NCBI GenBank assembly: GCA_018110985.1
Contig: JAGAWT010000025.1
Coordinates: 1-64,000 of the forward strand
DNA from: Oscillospiraceae bacterium
GTDB taxonomy: Bacteria > Bacillota > Clostridia > Oscillospirales > Ruminococcaceae
Direction of reading: 5' to 3'
Length of the DNA: 64,000 bases
In this document: positions 5,631 through 15,969 of the stretch, one piece after another
Position numbering within the stretch: the stretch's first letter is position 1
How the letters are laid out: each line of letters starts with the position of its first letter
Program-made: the position numbers and the translations under genes
The notes under the pieces: generated by a model
Seen by the model: the letters and a program-made list of their open reading frames with translations, nothing else
Told to the model about the DNA's origin: nothing
Databases searched by the model: none

Positions 5631-8558
5631 GTGAAATCAGGTCTGAAAAGGCTGCTGTCGGGTCTGACTGCTGTTACGTTGTGTGCGACTCTGTGCCCCT
5701 TCACCGTCTCGGCGGATGAGAGCGGTGCGGGCGGAAGCTACGATATGCCCACCATCAGCTATGTCAAGCAGAAAACCTATACCGAGTATTTCAACGAGTT
5801 GGTGGCGGATGCGAAACGTCCGAGAGATGAGGTAAAATTCAGCTACTCTCAGTGTTCCTCCATCGACGGCAGCGCTGTGGCATCGGTAAGCGAGTATGAA
5901 GGCAAGGCAGATACGGTGGTATGGGCAAACGAGGAGGGCACTCTCACCTATACGGTAGATGTCCCGGAAAGCGGCGCATACAACATAAAGGCACTGTATT
6001 ACCCGATCAAAGGCAACAATACCACAACAGAGCTATCCGTTCTCATTGACGGCGAAAGCCCCTTTGATACGGCGACAAGAGTGGAGCTGCCGAGACGATG
6101 GCATTCGAGGAACGAGATAACCAGAAACAGCAGGGGCAATGAAACAAGGCCGCCCCAGGTCGAGGAACCGGACTGGATAGAATGTTCCTTCAAGGATGCG
6201 GACGGTCTTTACAACGAACCTCTGTATTTCTATCTTGAAAAGGGTACTCATGAGATCTCACTTGAATCCGAAAGAGCCAACATAGCCATTAACGAGCTGA
6301 AGCTCTTCCAGTATGAGAGTGCACAGGCCTATGCTCCGCCCGATGACGGACAGTTAAGGACAAATCAGGGAGCGGAGAGGATAAAGGTCCAGGGCGAGAA
6401 TTTCATGTCCACCAGCTCCCAGACACTGTTCCCCACCTATGACCGAGGAAACTACCTCACGGAGGATCATGAGGGCGTGGGCACGGATCCCGTAAAGGAG
6501 CGCTACAACACAGTAGGCGACGGTACATGGGACACCTCCGGACAGTACATCACATGGACGCTCGATGTGCCTCAGGAGGGCTACTACAAGGTAGGCATAA
6601 AATCCAGACAGGATGTCATGAGAGGCTTCTATTCCAACAGAAGGCTCTATATAGACGGTGAGGTACCCTCGGTACCCTTTGAGCAGATAAAGTTCTACTA
6701 CTCCACCGACTGGCAGATGACCACTCCCACGGACGAAGCAGGGAATGCCGCTTATCTTTATCTTCCCGCAGGAAAGCACGAAGTCACTCTTGAGGCTATC
6801 CCCGGTGAGATCGGCGAATCCATGCAAAGGCTGGACGACATAGTGTACGAAGCCAATCAGTACTATATGCAGATACTGATGATAACAGGCCCCCAACCTG
6901 ACAAGTACACCGACTACTATGTCCAGAAGGAGATACCCGAGCTTATAGGGGTCTTTGAAAGGCTTTCACAGGGTCTCAAGGACGAACAGGCAAGGATAGA
7001 GGGCCTCACGGGTATGACCGGTTCAGAAGCCACCACCCTTGCAAGGCTTGCGGATGTATTCGACAGATGTATAAAGAAGCCCAACAAGATACCGAATTTC
7101 ATATCAAACTCCTCCATCAAGGATAATATCTCCTCTGTTTCATCCTGGATGAGACAGTACAGAGAACAGCCTCTTGAAGTGGACTACATCGAATTCGTGC
7201 CCGCCTACGACTCCGCCGGGAAGGAGACCAAGTTCACTCCCGTAAAGGAAAACTTCTTCAAGTCCTTGGGCTTCTCTCTCAGAGGCTTTGTAGGGTCATT
7301 CTTTGAGGATTACACCGTTCTCTCGGACTCCACCAAGGATTCCATTATCGTATGGGTGGGTCTCGGCCGTGACCAGACCACAGTCGTAAAGGAGCTCACA
7401 GAATCAGAGTTCATCCCCGACCACGGCATTGACGTTTCCATCAACCTGGTACAGGGTACCATAATGGAAGCCGTGCTGGCAGGCAAGGGTCCTGACGTGG
7501 CGATGTTCGTCGGCGGCGAGTTCCCCGTGAACCTTGCCATAAGAAACCTTCTTGTTCCTCTGGACGATATGGAGGGCTTTGACGAGGTAAAGGGCAGGTT
7601 CCAGGAAAAGGCACTCGTCCATTATCAGTTCAACGACAAGACCTACGGCATACCGATCTCAAGGAACTTCCCCATGATGTTCTACCGTACGGATACTCTT
7701 TCCGAGCTGGGTATAACATCTCCTCCGGAAACATGGGACGATCTTATAGATATGCTGCCCGCACTTCAGAGAAAGTATATGCAGCCCGGTCTTATCCTTC
7801 CCGTGAACGTGAACGGAAATGCCGTGGCAGCGGCAACAGAGGTGGGTCACACCTTTGCGATGCTGATGCTCCAGTCCGGCACCAACTACTACAATGACGA
7901 CCAGACAGCCACCAACTTCGATTCCATCGAAGCTGTTGACGCTTTCGACAAGTGGACCACCTTCTACACCACATACCAGTTCGATCAGGCATACGACGCC
8001 TTCACCCGTTTCAGGACAGGCGAGGCTCCCATAGTCATCCAGAGCTACAACGCATTCTACAACCAGCTCAATGTTGCGGCTCCCGAAATAAAGGGTGCAT
8101 GGGACTTCTGCCCGGTTCCCGGTACAAGAAGGCCGGACGGCACCATATCTCACGCCGCAAACTCCGGCGGTTCGGGCTTTATAGTCCTGAAGGACTGCAA
8201 GAATGTGGAGGGTGCATGGGAATACATAAAATGGTTCACCTCGGAAGATGTTATGGTGGAATACGGACAAAACGTAGAGGGCGTTATGGGACCTCTCGGC
8301 CGCTTTGATACAGCCAATGTGAAGGCTCTTCAGAGGCTCAACTGGTCCAAGACCGACCTTGAAAAGATAAACGCTCAGCTCAACGAGCTGGACGAGATAC
8401 CCATCACTCCGTCTTCTTATGTTGTTACCCGTTCTCTCATGAACGCATTCAGATCCGTTGTAAACGAGAACGAGAATGCAAGAGAGCAGCTCAGGTGGTA
8501 CAACAGAGATATTAACGCCGAGATCACGAGAAAACGCAAGAATCTCGGACTCGATTGA
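5631..8558 (+). CDS. Very large secreted sugar-binding protein with CBM-like domains
   Basis: A 975-residue protein, about twice the usual length of an ABC solute-binding protein. A signal peptide covers residues 1-28 (cleavage near VSA-DES). There is no good lipobox, which is odd for a Gram-positive binding protein. Residues about 65-225 and 245-415 are two beta-sandwich, CBM6/35-like modules, each with a phrase like TVDVPESGAYNIK or TLDVPQEGYYKVG. A helical linker follows, then a family 1 (MalE/UgpB-like) binding domain from about 590 to 930 with SGGSGFIVLKDCKN near its end. GTG is the start, with AAAGGTGG upstream. It leads the sugar cluster, so it probably presents a polysaccharide-derived ligand to the permeases. 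The substrate is unknown. Confidence 0.9.
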   Translation: MKSGLKRLLSGLTAVTLCATLCPFTVSADESGAGGSYDMPTISYVKQKTYTEYFNELVADAKRPRDEVKFSYSQCSSIDGSAVASVSEYEGKADTVVWANEEGTLTYTVDVPESGAYNIKALYYPIKGNNTTTELSVLIDGESPFDTATRVELPRRWHSRNEITRNSRGNETRPPQVEEPDWIECSFKDADGLYNEPLYFYLEKGTHEISLESERANIAINELKLFQYESAQAYAPPDDGQLRTNQGAERIKVQGENFMSTSSQTLFPTYDRGNYLTEDHEGVGTDPVKERYNTVGDGTWDTSGQYITWTLDVPQEGYYKVGIKSRQDVMRGFYSNRRLYIDGEVPSVPFEQIKFYYSTDWQMTTPTDEAGNAAYLYLPAGKHEVTLEAIPGEIGESMQRLDDIVYEANQYYMQILMITGPQPDKYTDYYVQKEIPELIGVFERLSQGLKDEQARIEGLTGMTGSEATTLARLADVFDRCIKKPNKIPNFISNSSIKDNISSVSSWMRQYREQPLEVDYIEFVPAYDSAGKETKFTPVKENFFKSLGFSLRGFVGSFFEDYTVLSDSTKDSIIVWVGLGRDQTTVVKELTESEFIPDHGIDVSINLVQGTIMEAVLAGKGPDVAMFVGGEFPVNLAIRNLLVPLDDMEGFDEVKGRFQEKALVHYQFNDKTYGIPISRNFPMMFYRTDTLSELGITSPPETWDDLIDMLPALQRKYMQPGLILPVNVNGNAVAAATEVGHTFAMLMLQSGTNYYNDDQTATNFDSIEAVDAFDKWTTFYTTYQFDQAYDAFTRFRTGEAPIVIQSYNAFYNQLNVAAPEIKGAWDFCPVPGTRRPDGTISHAANSGGSGFIVLKDCKNVEGAWEYIKWFTSEDVMVEYGQNVEGVMGPLGRFDTANVKALQRLNWSKTDLEKINAQLNELDEIPITPSSYVVTRSLMNAFRSVVNENENAREQLRWYNRDINAEITRKRKNLGLD

Positions 8559-8575
8559 CTTAGGAGGGCTTTGTT

Positions 8576-9535
8576 TTGGCAGAAGCAGCAAAAAAGGAGA
8601 TTCTGCTCCCTTCGGAAAGAAAAATGAGCCGCAAGGAAAAATGGGACTATACCACCCATGAGATGAAAAGGAACTATATGTGCTATGTTATGCTGGCACC
8701 CTTTATGATCTTTTTCATCGTCTTTACGGTAATACCTGTTATAATGTCGCTGCCTATGGGCTTTACCGACTTTGACATGGCAAGCTTTCCCCGCTGGGTA
8801 GGTTTTCAGAATTTCTACACAATGTTTATGGACGATGATGTATTCATCGGTTCCATCAGAACAACGCTTGTATTTGCGATCTTTACAGGCCCCTTAAGCT
8901 ATGTAATGTCGTTTATGCTGGCATGGCTCATAAATGAGCTGCACCCCACACTGAAAACTCTTTTCACACTTATATTCTATGCGCCTTCAATGGCAGGAAA
9001 CATCTACTTTGTATGGCAGCTCATCTTCTCCGGTGACCAGTACGGCTACCTGAACGCTTTCCTCATGGAGCTGGGCATCACCACCTCCGCCATGCAGTGG
9101 CTCACCGACGGTACTTTGGTACTGGGCTGCGTTATCATAGTTCAGCTCTGGGTATCCATGGGTGCGGGCTTCCTTGCCATGAGAGCAGGTTTCCAGGGCA
9201 TAGACAAATCCATGTATGAGGCAGGAGCCATAGAGGGTATCAAGAACCGCTGGCAGGAGCTCATATACATAACCATCCCCTCCATGGGTCCCTCCCTTAT
9301 GTTTGCAGCTGTAATGCAGATAGTTTCCGCTTTCACGGTAGACATCGTGGGAAGAACTCTCGCAGGCTTCCCCTCCACCGACTACAAGGTGCATACCATC
9401 ATGACCCATGCCTTCGACTACGGCTGGGTAAGGTATGAGATGGGTTACGCCTCCGCCATCTGCTTCGTATTGTTCATCGTCATGCTGGTCTGCAACAACC
9501 TTGTAGGCAAAGTGCTTGGCAAGTATATAGACTAA
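8576..9535 (+). CDS. Sugar ABC transporter permease (pair A, MalF-like)
   Basis: A 319-residue inner-membrane permease with about six spans. The EAA loop that docks the ATPase is at about residues 217-239 (EAGAIEGIKNRW), with the conserved Gly. An unusually long charged N-terminus (about 35 residues) precedes the first helix. The start is TTG, chosen because AGGAGG lies 8 nt upstream and no better codon follows in the N-terminus. It lies 17 nt after the binding-protein gene. It should pair with the following permease. Confidence 0.9.
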   Translation: MAEAAKKEILLPSERKMSRKEKWDYTTHEMKRNYMCYVMLAPFMIFFIVFTVIPVIMSLPMGFTDFDMASFPRWVGFQNFYTMFMDDDVFIGSIRTTLVFAIFTGPLSYVMSFMLAWLINELHPTLKTLFTLIFYAPSMAGNIYFVWQLIFSGDQYGYLNAFLMELGITTSAMQWLTDGTLVLGCVIIVQLWVSMGAGFLAMRAGFQGIDKSMYEAGAIEGIKNRWQELIYITIPSMGPSLMFAAVMQIVSAFTVDIVGRTLAGFPSTDYKVHTIMTHAFDYGWVRYEMGYASAICFVLFIVMLVCNNLVGKVLGKYID

Positions 9536-9547
9536 GGAGGTTTGAGC

Positions 9548-10522
9548 ATGGCAAAAAAGAAGAATCTCAAACCCTCCGAGATAGCAGCGATGCAGGAGGC
9601 AGAAAACGCAGCCGCTCTTGCCGCCCTCAAAAAGCGCAGAGAAAAAGAGCATCAGAAGATGCTCAAGTCAAAGGGTTCAAACAAGCAGGTGGGCAAGTCC
9701 TGGAGAAGCGATATCGGCATTTTCCTGCTGCTGTTCTTCATGGGTCTGTTCATGATATTCCCCATCTATCTTGCAGTGGTAAACTCCATAAAGCCCATTC
9801 AGGAAGTTTTCCTCATGCCCCCCAAGCTTTATGCGATGGATCCCACCACGGACAATTTCCGTGACCTGTTCAAGATAGCAAACAATTCCTGGGTACCTTT
9901 CTCACGAAATGTATTCAACAGCGTGTTCGTAACGGTAGTGGCAACGGTGCTCCATGTGCTTTTCGCATCCACCGCAGCGTTCATACTTTCAAAGTGCCGC
10001 TTCCCCGGAAATGCACTTCTGAACCAGGTAGTTGTTATAGCACTCCTCTTCAACTCCACCGTACTCTACATCATGCAGTACATGGTTATGGCTACACTGG
10101 GGATGATAAACACCTATTCAGCACTTATACTTCCCATCATTTCCACATCCATGGGTCTGTACCTCATGCGTCAGTCCATGACCACCATACCCGATGCCAT
10201 GATAGAAGCGGCTAAGGTGGACGGTGCGGGACTTATGAGGATCTGCTGGGGCATAGTGATGCCCAACTGCAAGCCCGCACTTATGACTATCATCATTTTC
10301 GAGTTCCAGACTGCATGGAACACCAACGGCGGCGGTCTTGTATATGATGAAGCACTCAAGACCATCCCGGTAGTCGTACAGCAGATAGCCGCAGCGGGTA
10401 TCGCTCGTCAGGGCGCTATCGCGGCATCCGCAGTGGTTCTGATGGTACCTCCTCTGCTGGTATTCGTACTTGCACAGAGAAATGTTATGGAAACAATGGC
10501 ACACGCCGGAATGAAGGACTAA
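9548..10522 (+). CDS. Sugar ABC transporter permease (pair A, MalG-like)
   Basis: A 324-residue permease. A Lys/Ala-rich cytoplasmic N-terminus of about 55 residues comes before the first helix (IFLLLFFMGLFMIFPIYLA). The EAA motif EAAKVDGAGLMRI lies at about 218-230, followed by the VMPNCKPAL turn. The ATG at 9548 is preferred, with AAGGAGG 7 nt upstream. With the preceding gene it makes a complete transmembrane pair. No ATPase is encoded in the cluster, so a shared MsmX-type ATPase is assumed. Confidence 0.9.
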   Translation: MAKKKNLKPSEIAAMQEAENAAALAALKKRREKEHQKMLKSKGSNKQVGKSWRSDIGIFLLLFFMGLFMIFPIYLAVVNSIKPIQEVFLMPPKLYAMDPTTDNFRDLFKIANNSWVPFSRNVFNSVFVTVVATVLHVLFASTAAFILSKCRFPGNALLNQVVVIALLFNSTVLYIMQYMVMATLGMINTYSALILPIISTSMGLYLMRQSMTTIPDAMIEAAKVDGAGLMRICWGIVMPNCKPALMTIIIFEFQTAWNTNGGGLVYDEALKTIPVVVQQIAAAGIARQGAIAASAVVLMVPPLLVFVLAQRNVMETMAHAGMKD

Positions 10523-10538
10523 TGAAAAGGGTGATGAT

Positions 10539-12089
10539 ATGTCGGGTATAAAAAGACTTATCGCTGCCGCCGGTGCGCTTGTGCTTACCTTATCCGTGGC
10601 AAAAAGTGCATATGCGACAGAGAGCTATGACCCTTACGGCTATGACAGATGGGGAGATGCGGTAGCGTCTCAGGTGGGATACTCCGCTGAAGAATTTGTG
10701 GACGGCAAGATGATAAACGGTCTTTACGAGCGTATAGAGGCAAAGGAAGGCTTCGACTACGACGATGAGGACTGGAAGGTACAGCTCCAGTTCAAGGAGC
10801 CTGCGGACATCTTTGTGAGCCATGATGATAAGCTGTATATAGTTGATAAGGGCAACAACAGGATAGTTATAACGGACTTTGAGTGGAACCTTCTGGATAT
10901 CCTCGACAAGTTCGACTACAACGGCGAGGAGTATACACTGAACGCTCCTCAGGGCGTGTTCGTGGATCCCTATACTGATTATATCTATATCTGCGACACG
11001 GAGAACAGCAGAGTTCTCAAATGCGATAAAGACTGCAAGGTGGACAGGGTATTCACAAAGCCCACTTCCGAGATCTATTCACAGGATCTTACCTTCAAAC
11101 CCGAAAAGGTAGTAGTGGATAAGGCAGGAAATGTCTACGTTGTGGTAGGCTCCGTTACAAAGGGCTCCGTTATGTATGATATCAACGGCGAGTTCCTGGG
11201 CTTTTTCGGTGCCAACAGGGTCGAGGCTACTGCGGAGATCGTTATGAACGCCTTCTGGAACACCATCGCCACTCAGGAGCAGCGTGACAGATCCCTGCGT
11301 TCAACAGCCGTAGGCTTTGACAATTTCGATATAGACGACATGGGCTTTATCTATACCGTTTCCGAATCCTCTGATGTCAAGAGCGATACGGTCAAAAAGG
11401 TAAATCCGGAGGGTACCAACATCCTTTCCACACTGGGTGCGGAAGAAATGATATTCGGAGACCACTCCCCCGCCTATTACTCTATCTACACAAAGGAATC
11501 CTCCATCGTGGATATAGACATAGGACCGAACGGAGAGCTGAATCTCCTTGACTATGCACACGGAAGGGTCTTCCAGTACGACAAGTTCGCAAACCTTATG
11601 TTTGTAATGGGAGGCTCCGGCAACCAGCTCGGCACCTTCCTCAATGCCACCGCCATAGAGACCAACGGCGACCTTATCTATGTTGTGGATTCCAGAAAGA
11701 ACGGCATCACCGTTTTCAAGAGGACGGAATTCGGCGAGATAGTAACAGAGGCCACAAATCTCTACAACAGCGGTTACTACGATGAATCCTATGCTCCCTG
11801 GATGGAGGTCATAAAGCGTGACGGCAATTACCGCAGAGCCTACATCGGTATAGGGAACGCTCTCCTGAACCAGGAAAAGTACAAGGAGGCAATGCACTAC
11901 TTCAAGGTGGCAATAAGCAGAAAGCGCTACAACAGAGCCTTTGAGGGCTACAGAGACCTTCTGCTCCAGAAGTGGCTCACTCCCACAGTGGTCTGCATCA
12001 TCATAATAGCAGCCATTGTGTTCATTCTGAAAACGCTGGACAAATTCGGAGTTATAAAGCTCCCATTCAAGAGAAAGAGAGGTGCATGA
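10539..12089 (+). CDS. NHL-repeat beta-propeller protein with TPR and C-terminal membrane anchor
   Basis: A 516-residue protein with a signal peptide (residues 1-26). A propeller built of NHL-type repeats covers about 85-395; repeated phrases include DKLYIVDKGNNRIV, DYIYICDTENSRVLK and DLIYVVDSRKNGI. Residues about 405-470 form two TPR-like helical pairs (NLYNSGYYDESYAPW and NALLNQEKYKEAMHYF). One membrane helix (about 483-503) and a short basic tail end the protein, so the propeller faces outward. Its position between two permease pairs suggests a scaffold or sensor for sugar capture; this is inference. The start of the next gene follows its stop directly. Confidence 0.87.
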   Translation: MSGIKRLIAAAGALVLTLSVAKSAYATESYDPYGYDRWGDAVASQVGYSAEEFVDGKMINGLYERIEAKEGFDYDDEDWKVQLQFKEPADIFVSHDDKLYIVDKGNNRIVITDFEWNLLDILDKFDYNGEEYTLNAPQGVFVDPYTDYIYICDTENSRVLKCDKDCKVDRVFTKPTSEIYSQDLTFKPEKVVVDKAGNVYVVVGSVTKGSVMYDINGEFLGFFGANRVEATAEIVMNAFWNTIATQEQRDRSLRSTAVGFDNFDIDDMGFIYTVSESSDVKSDTVKKVNPEGTNILSTLGAEEMIFGDHSPAYYSIYTKESSIVDIDIGPNGELNLLDYAHGRVFQYDKFANLMFVMGGSGNQLGTFLNATAIETNGDLIYVVDSRKNGITVFKRTEFGEIVTEATNLYNSGYYDESYAPWMEVIKRDGNYRRAYIGIGNALLNQEKYKEAMHYFKVAISRKRYNRAFEGYRDLLLQKWLTPTVVCIIIIAAIVFILKTLDKFGVIKLPFKRKRGA

Positions 12090-12090
12090 G

Positions 12091-12720
12091 ATGCTTGACC
12101 TGACACAAGGACAATTTGTAAAGCACGTTGTAATGCACCCTTTCGAGGGCTTTGAAGACCTTCGTTGGAAAAAGTCTGGTTCCATGGCGATAGCGACCGT
12201 CATCGTGTTCTTCCTCTTCTTCCAGCAGTTGGCGTACAACAGGATGTACGGCTTCCAGTATTACACCGACTACGATAAAGTCTTCAACATCATCCCTTAC
12301 ATCTTCCGCTCCTTTGGCATATTCATTCTCTATGTAGTATGCAACTGGGCTATGTGTACCCTTTTTGACGGTGAGGGCTCACTGAGAAACATCTATATCG
12401 TCACGGCATATTCTCTGATACCCTATATTTGCGGCTATCTTATCGGTACCCTGCTGTCCCACTTCCTCATAAAGGATGAGTATATTTTCATACAGACCTT
12501 TGAGATCATAGGGCTTGCATGGACTGTGGTGCTGTTTATATCGGCCATGAAGGCGGTGCATCAGTTCACCTTCTTCAAGACCATATTGTTGATATTGCTG
12601 ACACTGGTAGCCATGGTTCTTTGTGTATTTCTGCTGGTACTTCTGCTTACGCTTTTCCAGCAGGTGATAATCTTCATTTTCACCCTTTATACAGAGATCT
12701 CCTACAGGTTCAGGGTCTGA
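12091..12720 (+). CDS. Yip1-like polytopic membrane protein
   Basis: A 209-residue protein with five predicted membrane spans. It opens with a short amphipathic segment (HPFEGFEDLRWKKSGS) typical of bacterial Yip1-domain proteins that sit beside sugar transporters. The ATG at 12091 is used because GAGGTG lies 6 nt upstream; an in-frame GTG at 12082 overlaps the previous gene. It starts 1 nt after the propeller gene's stop, so translation is coupled. The biochemical role is unknown. It may organise the transporter in the membrane. Confidence 0.8.
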   Translation: MLDLTQGQFVKHVVMHPFEGFEDLRWKKSGSMAIATVIVFFLFFQQLAYNRMYGFQYYTDYDKVFNIIPYIFRSFGIFILYVVCNWAMCTLFDGEGSLRNIYIVTAYSLIPYICGYLIGTLLSHFLIKDEYIFIQTFEIIGLAWTVVLFISAMKAVHQFTFFKTILLILLTLVAMVLCVFLLVLLLTLFQQVIIFIFTLYTEISYRFRV

Positions 12721-12739
12721 AGAAAGCAGGTGAAACCTT

Positions 12740-15055
12740 TTGAACGGTAAATTAAAAAAGACTGCGGCGTTTCTGCTTGCTTTGGCACTTCTTGCTCCCC
12801 TGCAGCCGGGCGTATACTCCGACAGTGAAGACACCGGAGAAGCTGCGGCGGAAGAAACTGTAGAAGAGGAGTCCTCCGAGGGCGAGGAAAAAGAGGATAA
12901 GAAGAAAAAGAAGGATGAGGACGAAGTCCCCCGCACGGAGGATGAAGCCTTTGCTCTCATGAAGAAGGTAGCCTCAAGCGGTGATCTTAACCTCTACACA
13001 AATGAAAAAGAAGGTACCCTTTGTCTTGAGGACACCAAGAGCGGGAAGAAATGGTTCTCCAATCCTGTGGATCTGCAGACATCAAACGCCAAGAAATCCC
13101 AGAAGGATGAGCTGAAGTCCGGTATGACCCTCATCTATGCCGAGCCCTACAACAGGTCTACTACCACGCAGACCTCCGGTGCAAAGGGCAAGTTCAAGAT
13201 GAAGGAAATAAACAACGGTGTTGAGATCACATACACCTTCAACACTCCCGGAATAAAGATACCCGTGCAGATAACCCTTGAAGACGGGTACATGAAGCTC
13301 TATGTGAATACCTCCGAAATAGTTGAGGAACATCCCTCCTCTATTGACGGACAGCTTGTTTCCGACCTTGCCTTTTTCACCACATTCGGTGCGGCAGGGC
13401 TTGAAGACAAGGGATATTTCGTTATCCCCGACGGAAGCGGCGCAGTCATAGACTTTAACAACGGAAAGACCGACCTGAGAACATACTCCGGCAAGGTCTA
13501 CGGCAGGGACATAACCGCCGTAAAGCAGCAGAAGACCTATACATCAAGAAATGTATCCCTCCCCATGTACGGCATCATAAAGGACAATGCAGGTCTCATG
13601 GTGGTAGCGGACAAGGGTGATTCCTGCGCTTCCATAAACTCCTATGTTTCAAATCAGAACAAAACAGACTATAATTCCACCTATTTCGATTTTGAGCTCA
13701 GGACCAACGACGAATACCTTATGGGCGGTGAGTCAAACCCCCTGAGAGTATTTGAAAAGAGAGGCATCCTGGTTCCCGAGATAGAGATCAGGTATTACCC
13801 TGTTTCAGGCGATGACAATGTGGTAGACTACACCGATATTGCCGACAAGTACAGAGAATACCTTATCAAGGACAAGGGAGTAGAGGACAAGGCTATCCCC
13901 GAGACCTCCCCCCTGTATCTTGACCTTTACGGCGGCACTCTGGAAAAGAAGTCCGTACTCGGCATACCTGTTACCGTAAAGCAGCCTGTGACCACCTACC
14001 CCGTGGCGCAGTATATGCTCGAAGTTCTCAAGAACAACGGTGTGGATGACATGGTTGTGACCTACAACAAGTTCTCCAATCAGGACATAGGCGAACAGAT
14101 AACCGATTCCTTTGCCCCCGCAGGGAAGCTGGGCGGCAATTCCAAGTGGAAGAAGCTGAAAAGCTACGCCGACTCCAACAACATTGCCCTTTTCCCGGCT
14201 GTGGACAATACCCTCTACAAATCAGGAAACGGCTACTGGACCATGACCAACACCGCAATAAGAGTTTCAAACGCTTATTCCAGGATTCCCGTTTACGACC
14301 TGGCTCACGGTGTTGAAAACAAGTATTACAGACCGCTGTCACTATTCAGCCCCGCCTCCTACAACAAGGCATTCACAAAGCTGATAGACAGCTACGCCAA
14401 GAAGGGTGTCACAAACTACTCCTTCGGTTCCCTTGCAAACACCATCTACGGCGACTACGGCAGAGCTGCTACGTCCCGTGACAAGGCCGAGAGCATCATA
14501 GCCGATATCTACGCAAGAGCAAAGCAGAACGGTCAGGTACTTTCCGATAACGCATCCGCTTATGTTCTCCCCTATTCCGACTATATCACGAATGTTCCGG
14601 TGGATTCCAGCAAATACGATGTATTTGACTATGACATCCCCTTCTATCAGATGGTGCTCCACGGTGTTACACCTTATTCCTCCATCGCTGTGAACTCCGA
14701 AGCCGACCTTACAAGGATCGTGCTTGACAGCATATCCGGCGGTGCGAACCTCAGCTTTGATTTTGTCGGCATAGAGGCAGATGAGCTCAAGGATACCAAG
14801 CTCGACCGCTACTATTACGCTTACTACGCCAACTGGATAAGCGAGGCAAAGGGTCTTTCGGCTCTTGCAAAGGAAGTCCTCTCCCCTGCTGCCGATCAGT
14901 ACATCGACGAATACAGGATGGAGGATGACAGGAATATCGTGACTACTGTCTACAAGAACGGCTACACCACCGTAGTCAACTACGAAGAAGGTACTATCGA
15001 GGCCAACGGTAAAGTCTACAAGGTCTCCGACTATCTGGAAGAGGAGGTCAACTGA
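12740..15055 (+). CDS. DUF5696-like secreted protein
   Basis: A 771-residue protein with a signal peptide at residues 1-27. An extremely acidic then lysine-rich stretch follows (about 30-68, including a KKKKK run). The remainder has a beta-rich part (about 75-370) and an alpha/beta barrel-like part (about 380-740). The architecture and its place beside sugar ABC permeases match the DUF5696 family; I recall that association but could not check it. There is no clear membrane anchor or sortase motif. The start is TTG, with AGGTG 7 nt upstream. A role in binding or trimming extracellular glycans is possible. No catalytic residues can be named. Confidence 0.75.
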   Translation: MNGKLKKTAAFLLALALLAPLQPGVYSDSEDTGEAAAEETVEEESSEGEEKEDKKKKKDEDEVPRTEDEAFALMKKVASSGDLNLYTNEKEGTLCLEDTKSGKKWFSNPVDLQTSNAKKSQKDELKSGMTLIYAEPYNRSTTTQTSGAKGKFKMKEINNGVEITYTFNTPGIKIPVQITLEDGYMKLYVNTSEIVEEHPSSIDGQLVSDLAFFTTFGAAGLEDKGYFVIPDGSGAVIDFNNGKTDLRTYSGKVYGRDITAVKQQKTYTSRNVSLPMYGIIKDNAGLMVVADKGDSCASINSYVSNQNKTDYNSTYFDFELRTNDEYLMGGESNPLRVFEKRGILVPEIEIRYYPVSGDDNVVDYTDIADKYREYLIKDKGVEDKAIPETSPLYLDLYGGTLEKKSVLGIPVTVKQPVTTYPVAQYMLEVLKNNGVDDMVVTYNKFSNQDIGEQITDSFAPAGKLGGNSKWKKLKSYADSNNIALFPAVDNTLYKSGNGYWTMTNTAIRVSNAYSRIPVYDLAHGVENKYYRPLSLFSPASYNKAFTKLIDSYAKKGVTNYSFGSLANTIYGDYGRAATSRDKAESIIADIYARAKQNGQVLSDNASAYVLPYSDYITNVPVDSSKYDVFDYDIPFYQMVLHGVTPYSSIAVNSEADLTRIVLDSISGGANLSFDFVGIEADELKDTKLDRYYYAYYANWISEAKGLSALAKEVLSPAADQYIDEYRMEDDRNIVTTVYKNGYTTVVNYEEGTIEANGKVYKVSDYLEEEVN

Positions 15056-15057
15056 AT

Positions 15058-15957
15058 ATGCCAAGACTAAATCTTTCCTATGAGAAGAAAAAGGGACTTT
15101 ACGGCTACGGCTTCATAGCACTGTGGTTCATAGGTGCTCTGGTTTTCTTCATAGTGCCGGTCATCCAGTCCTTTAAGTATTCCTTTGAGGATGTTACCCC
15201 GGATATAGGTGCTCTTATAGAAAACTGGGTCGGCCTGGCAAACTACAAAAGAGCCTTCATGACAGATCCCGATTTCAGAAGGAATCTCACTTCCGTTCTG
15301 GGTCAGACTGCATGGCAGACACCTATAATCATAATCTTCTCCCTTTTTGTTGCTATAATCATCAACCAGAAGTTCAGAGGAAGGACATTCGCAAGAGCGG
15401 TATTCTTCCTGCCCGTTATCATCGCAACAGGCCCTGTTTACGCTATCATCACCGGTGACCTTTCCACCTCCGGAACGGCAGATGCCGACCAGTTCTCCAC
15501 AATGTTCTCAGCCAACATGGTAGATGAGCTGTTGGAGTTTATAGGTATCTACGGCTTCAATGACAAGCTGACGGAGATCCTGTCCACCATGACCTCGGAC
15601 ATCCTGAACCTTGTCTGGAAGTGCGGTATACAGATAATAATCTTCCTTTCCGCACTTCAGGGCATACCCACTTCCGCCAAGGAAGCGGCTGCCATAGAAG
15701 GCGCCACAGCCTGGGAGTTCTTCTGGAAGATAACTCTCGCATATGTATCCCCCATGATCCTTGTTAATCTGGTATACACGATCATCGACACTTTCACCGA
15801 CCCTACAAACGTAGTCATGGAGCAGGTGCTCTCCATTCAGGATGACTGGAAATACGGTCTGTCCGCCGCAATGGCGTGGAGCTACTTTGCAATAGTCCTT
15901 GTGGTCGTAGGTATCATATTTGCCATTATGAACAAGGTCATCTACTATGATAACTAA
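15058..15957 (+). CDS. Sugar ABC transporter permease (pair B, MalF-like)
   Basis: A 299-residue permease with six predicted spans. The EAA loop EAAAIEGATAWEFF lies at about residues 206-219. The long second extracytoplasmic loop (about 132-175) contains a Ser/Thr/Asp-rich insert not seen in pair A. GAGGAGG precedes the ATG by 10 nt. It follows the DUF5696-like gene by 2 nt. It is the first half of a second permease pair in the same operon. Confidence 0.9.
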   Translation: MPRLNLSYEKKKGLYGYGFIALWFIGALVFFIVPVIQSFKYSFEDVTPDIGALIENWVGLANYKRAFMTDPDFRRNLTSVLGQTAWQTPIIIIFSLFVAIIINQKFRGRTFARAVFFLPVIIATGPVYAIITGDLSTSGTADADQFSTMFSANMVDELLEFIGIYGFNDKLTEILSTMTSDILNLVWKCGIQIIIFLSALQGIPTSAKEAAAIEGATAWEFFWKITLAYVSPMILVNLVYTIIDTFTDPTNVVMEQVLSIQDDWKYGLSAAMAWSYFAIVLVVVGIIFAIMNKVIYYDN

Positions 15958-15969
15958 GGAGGCGGAATA

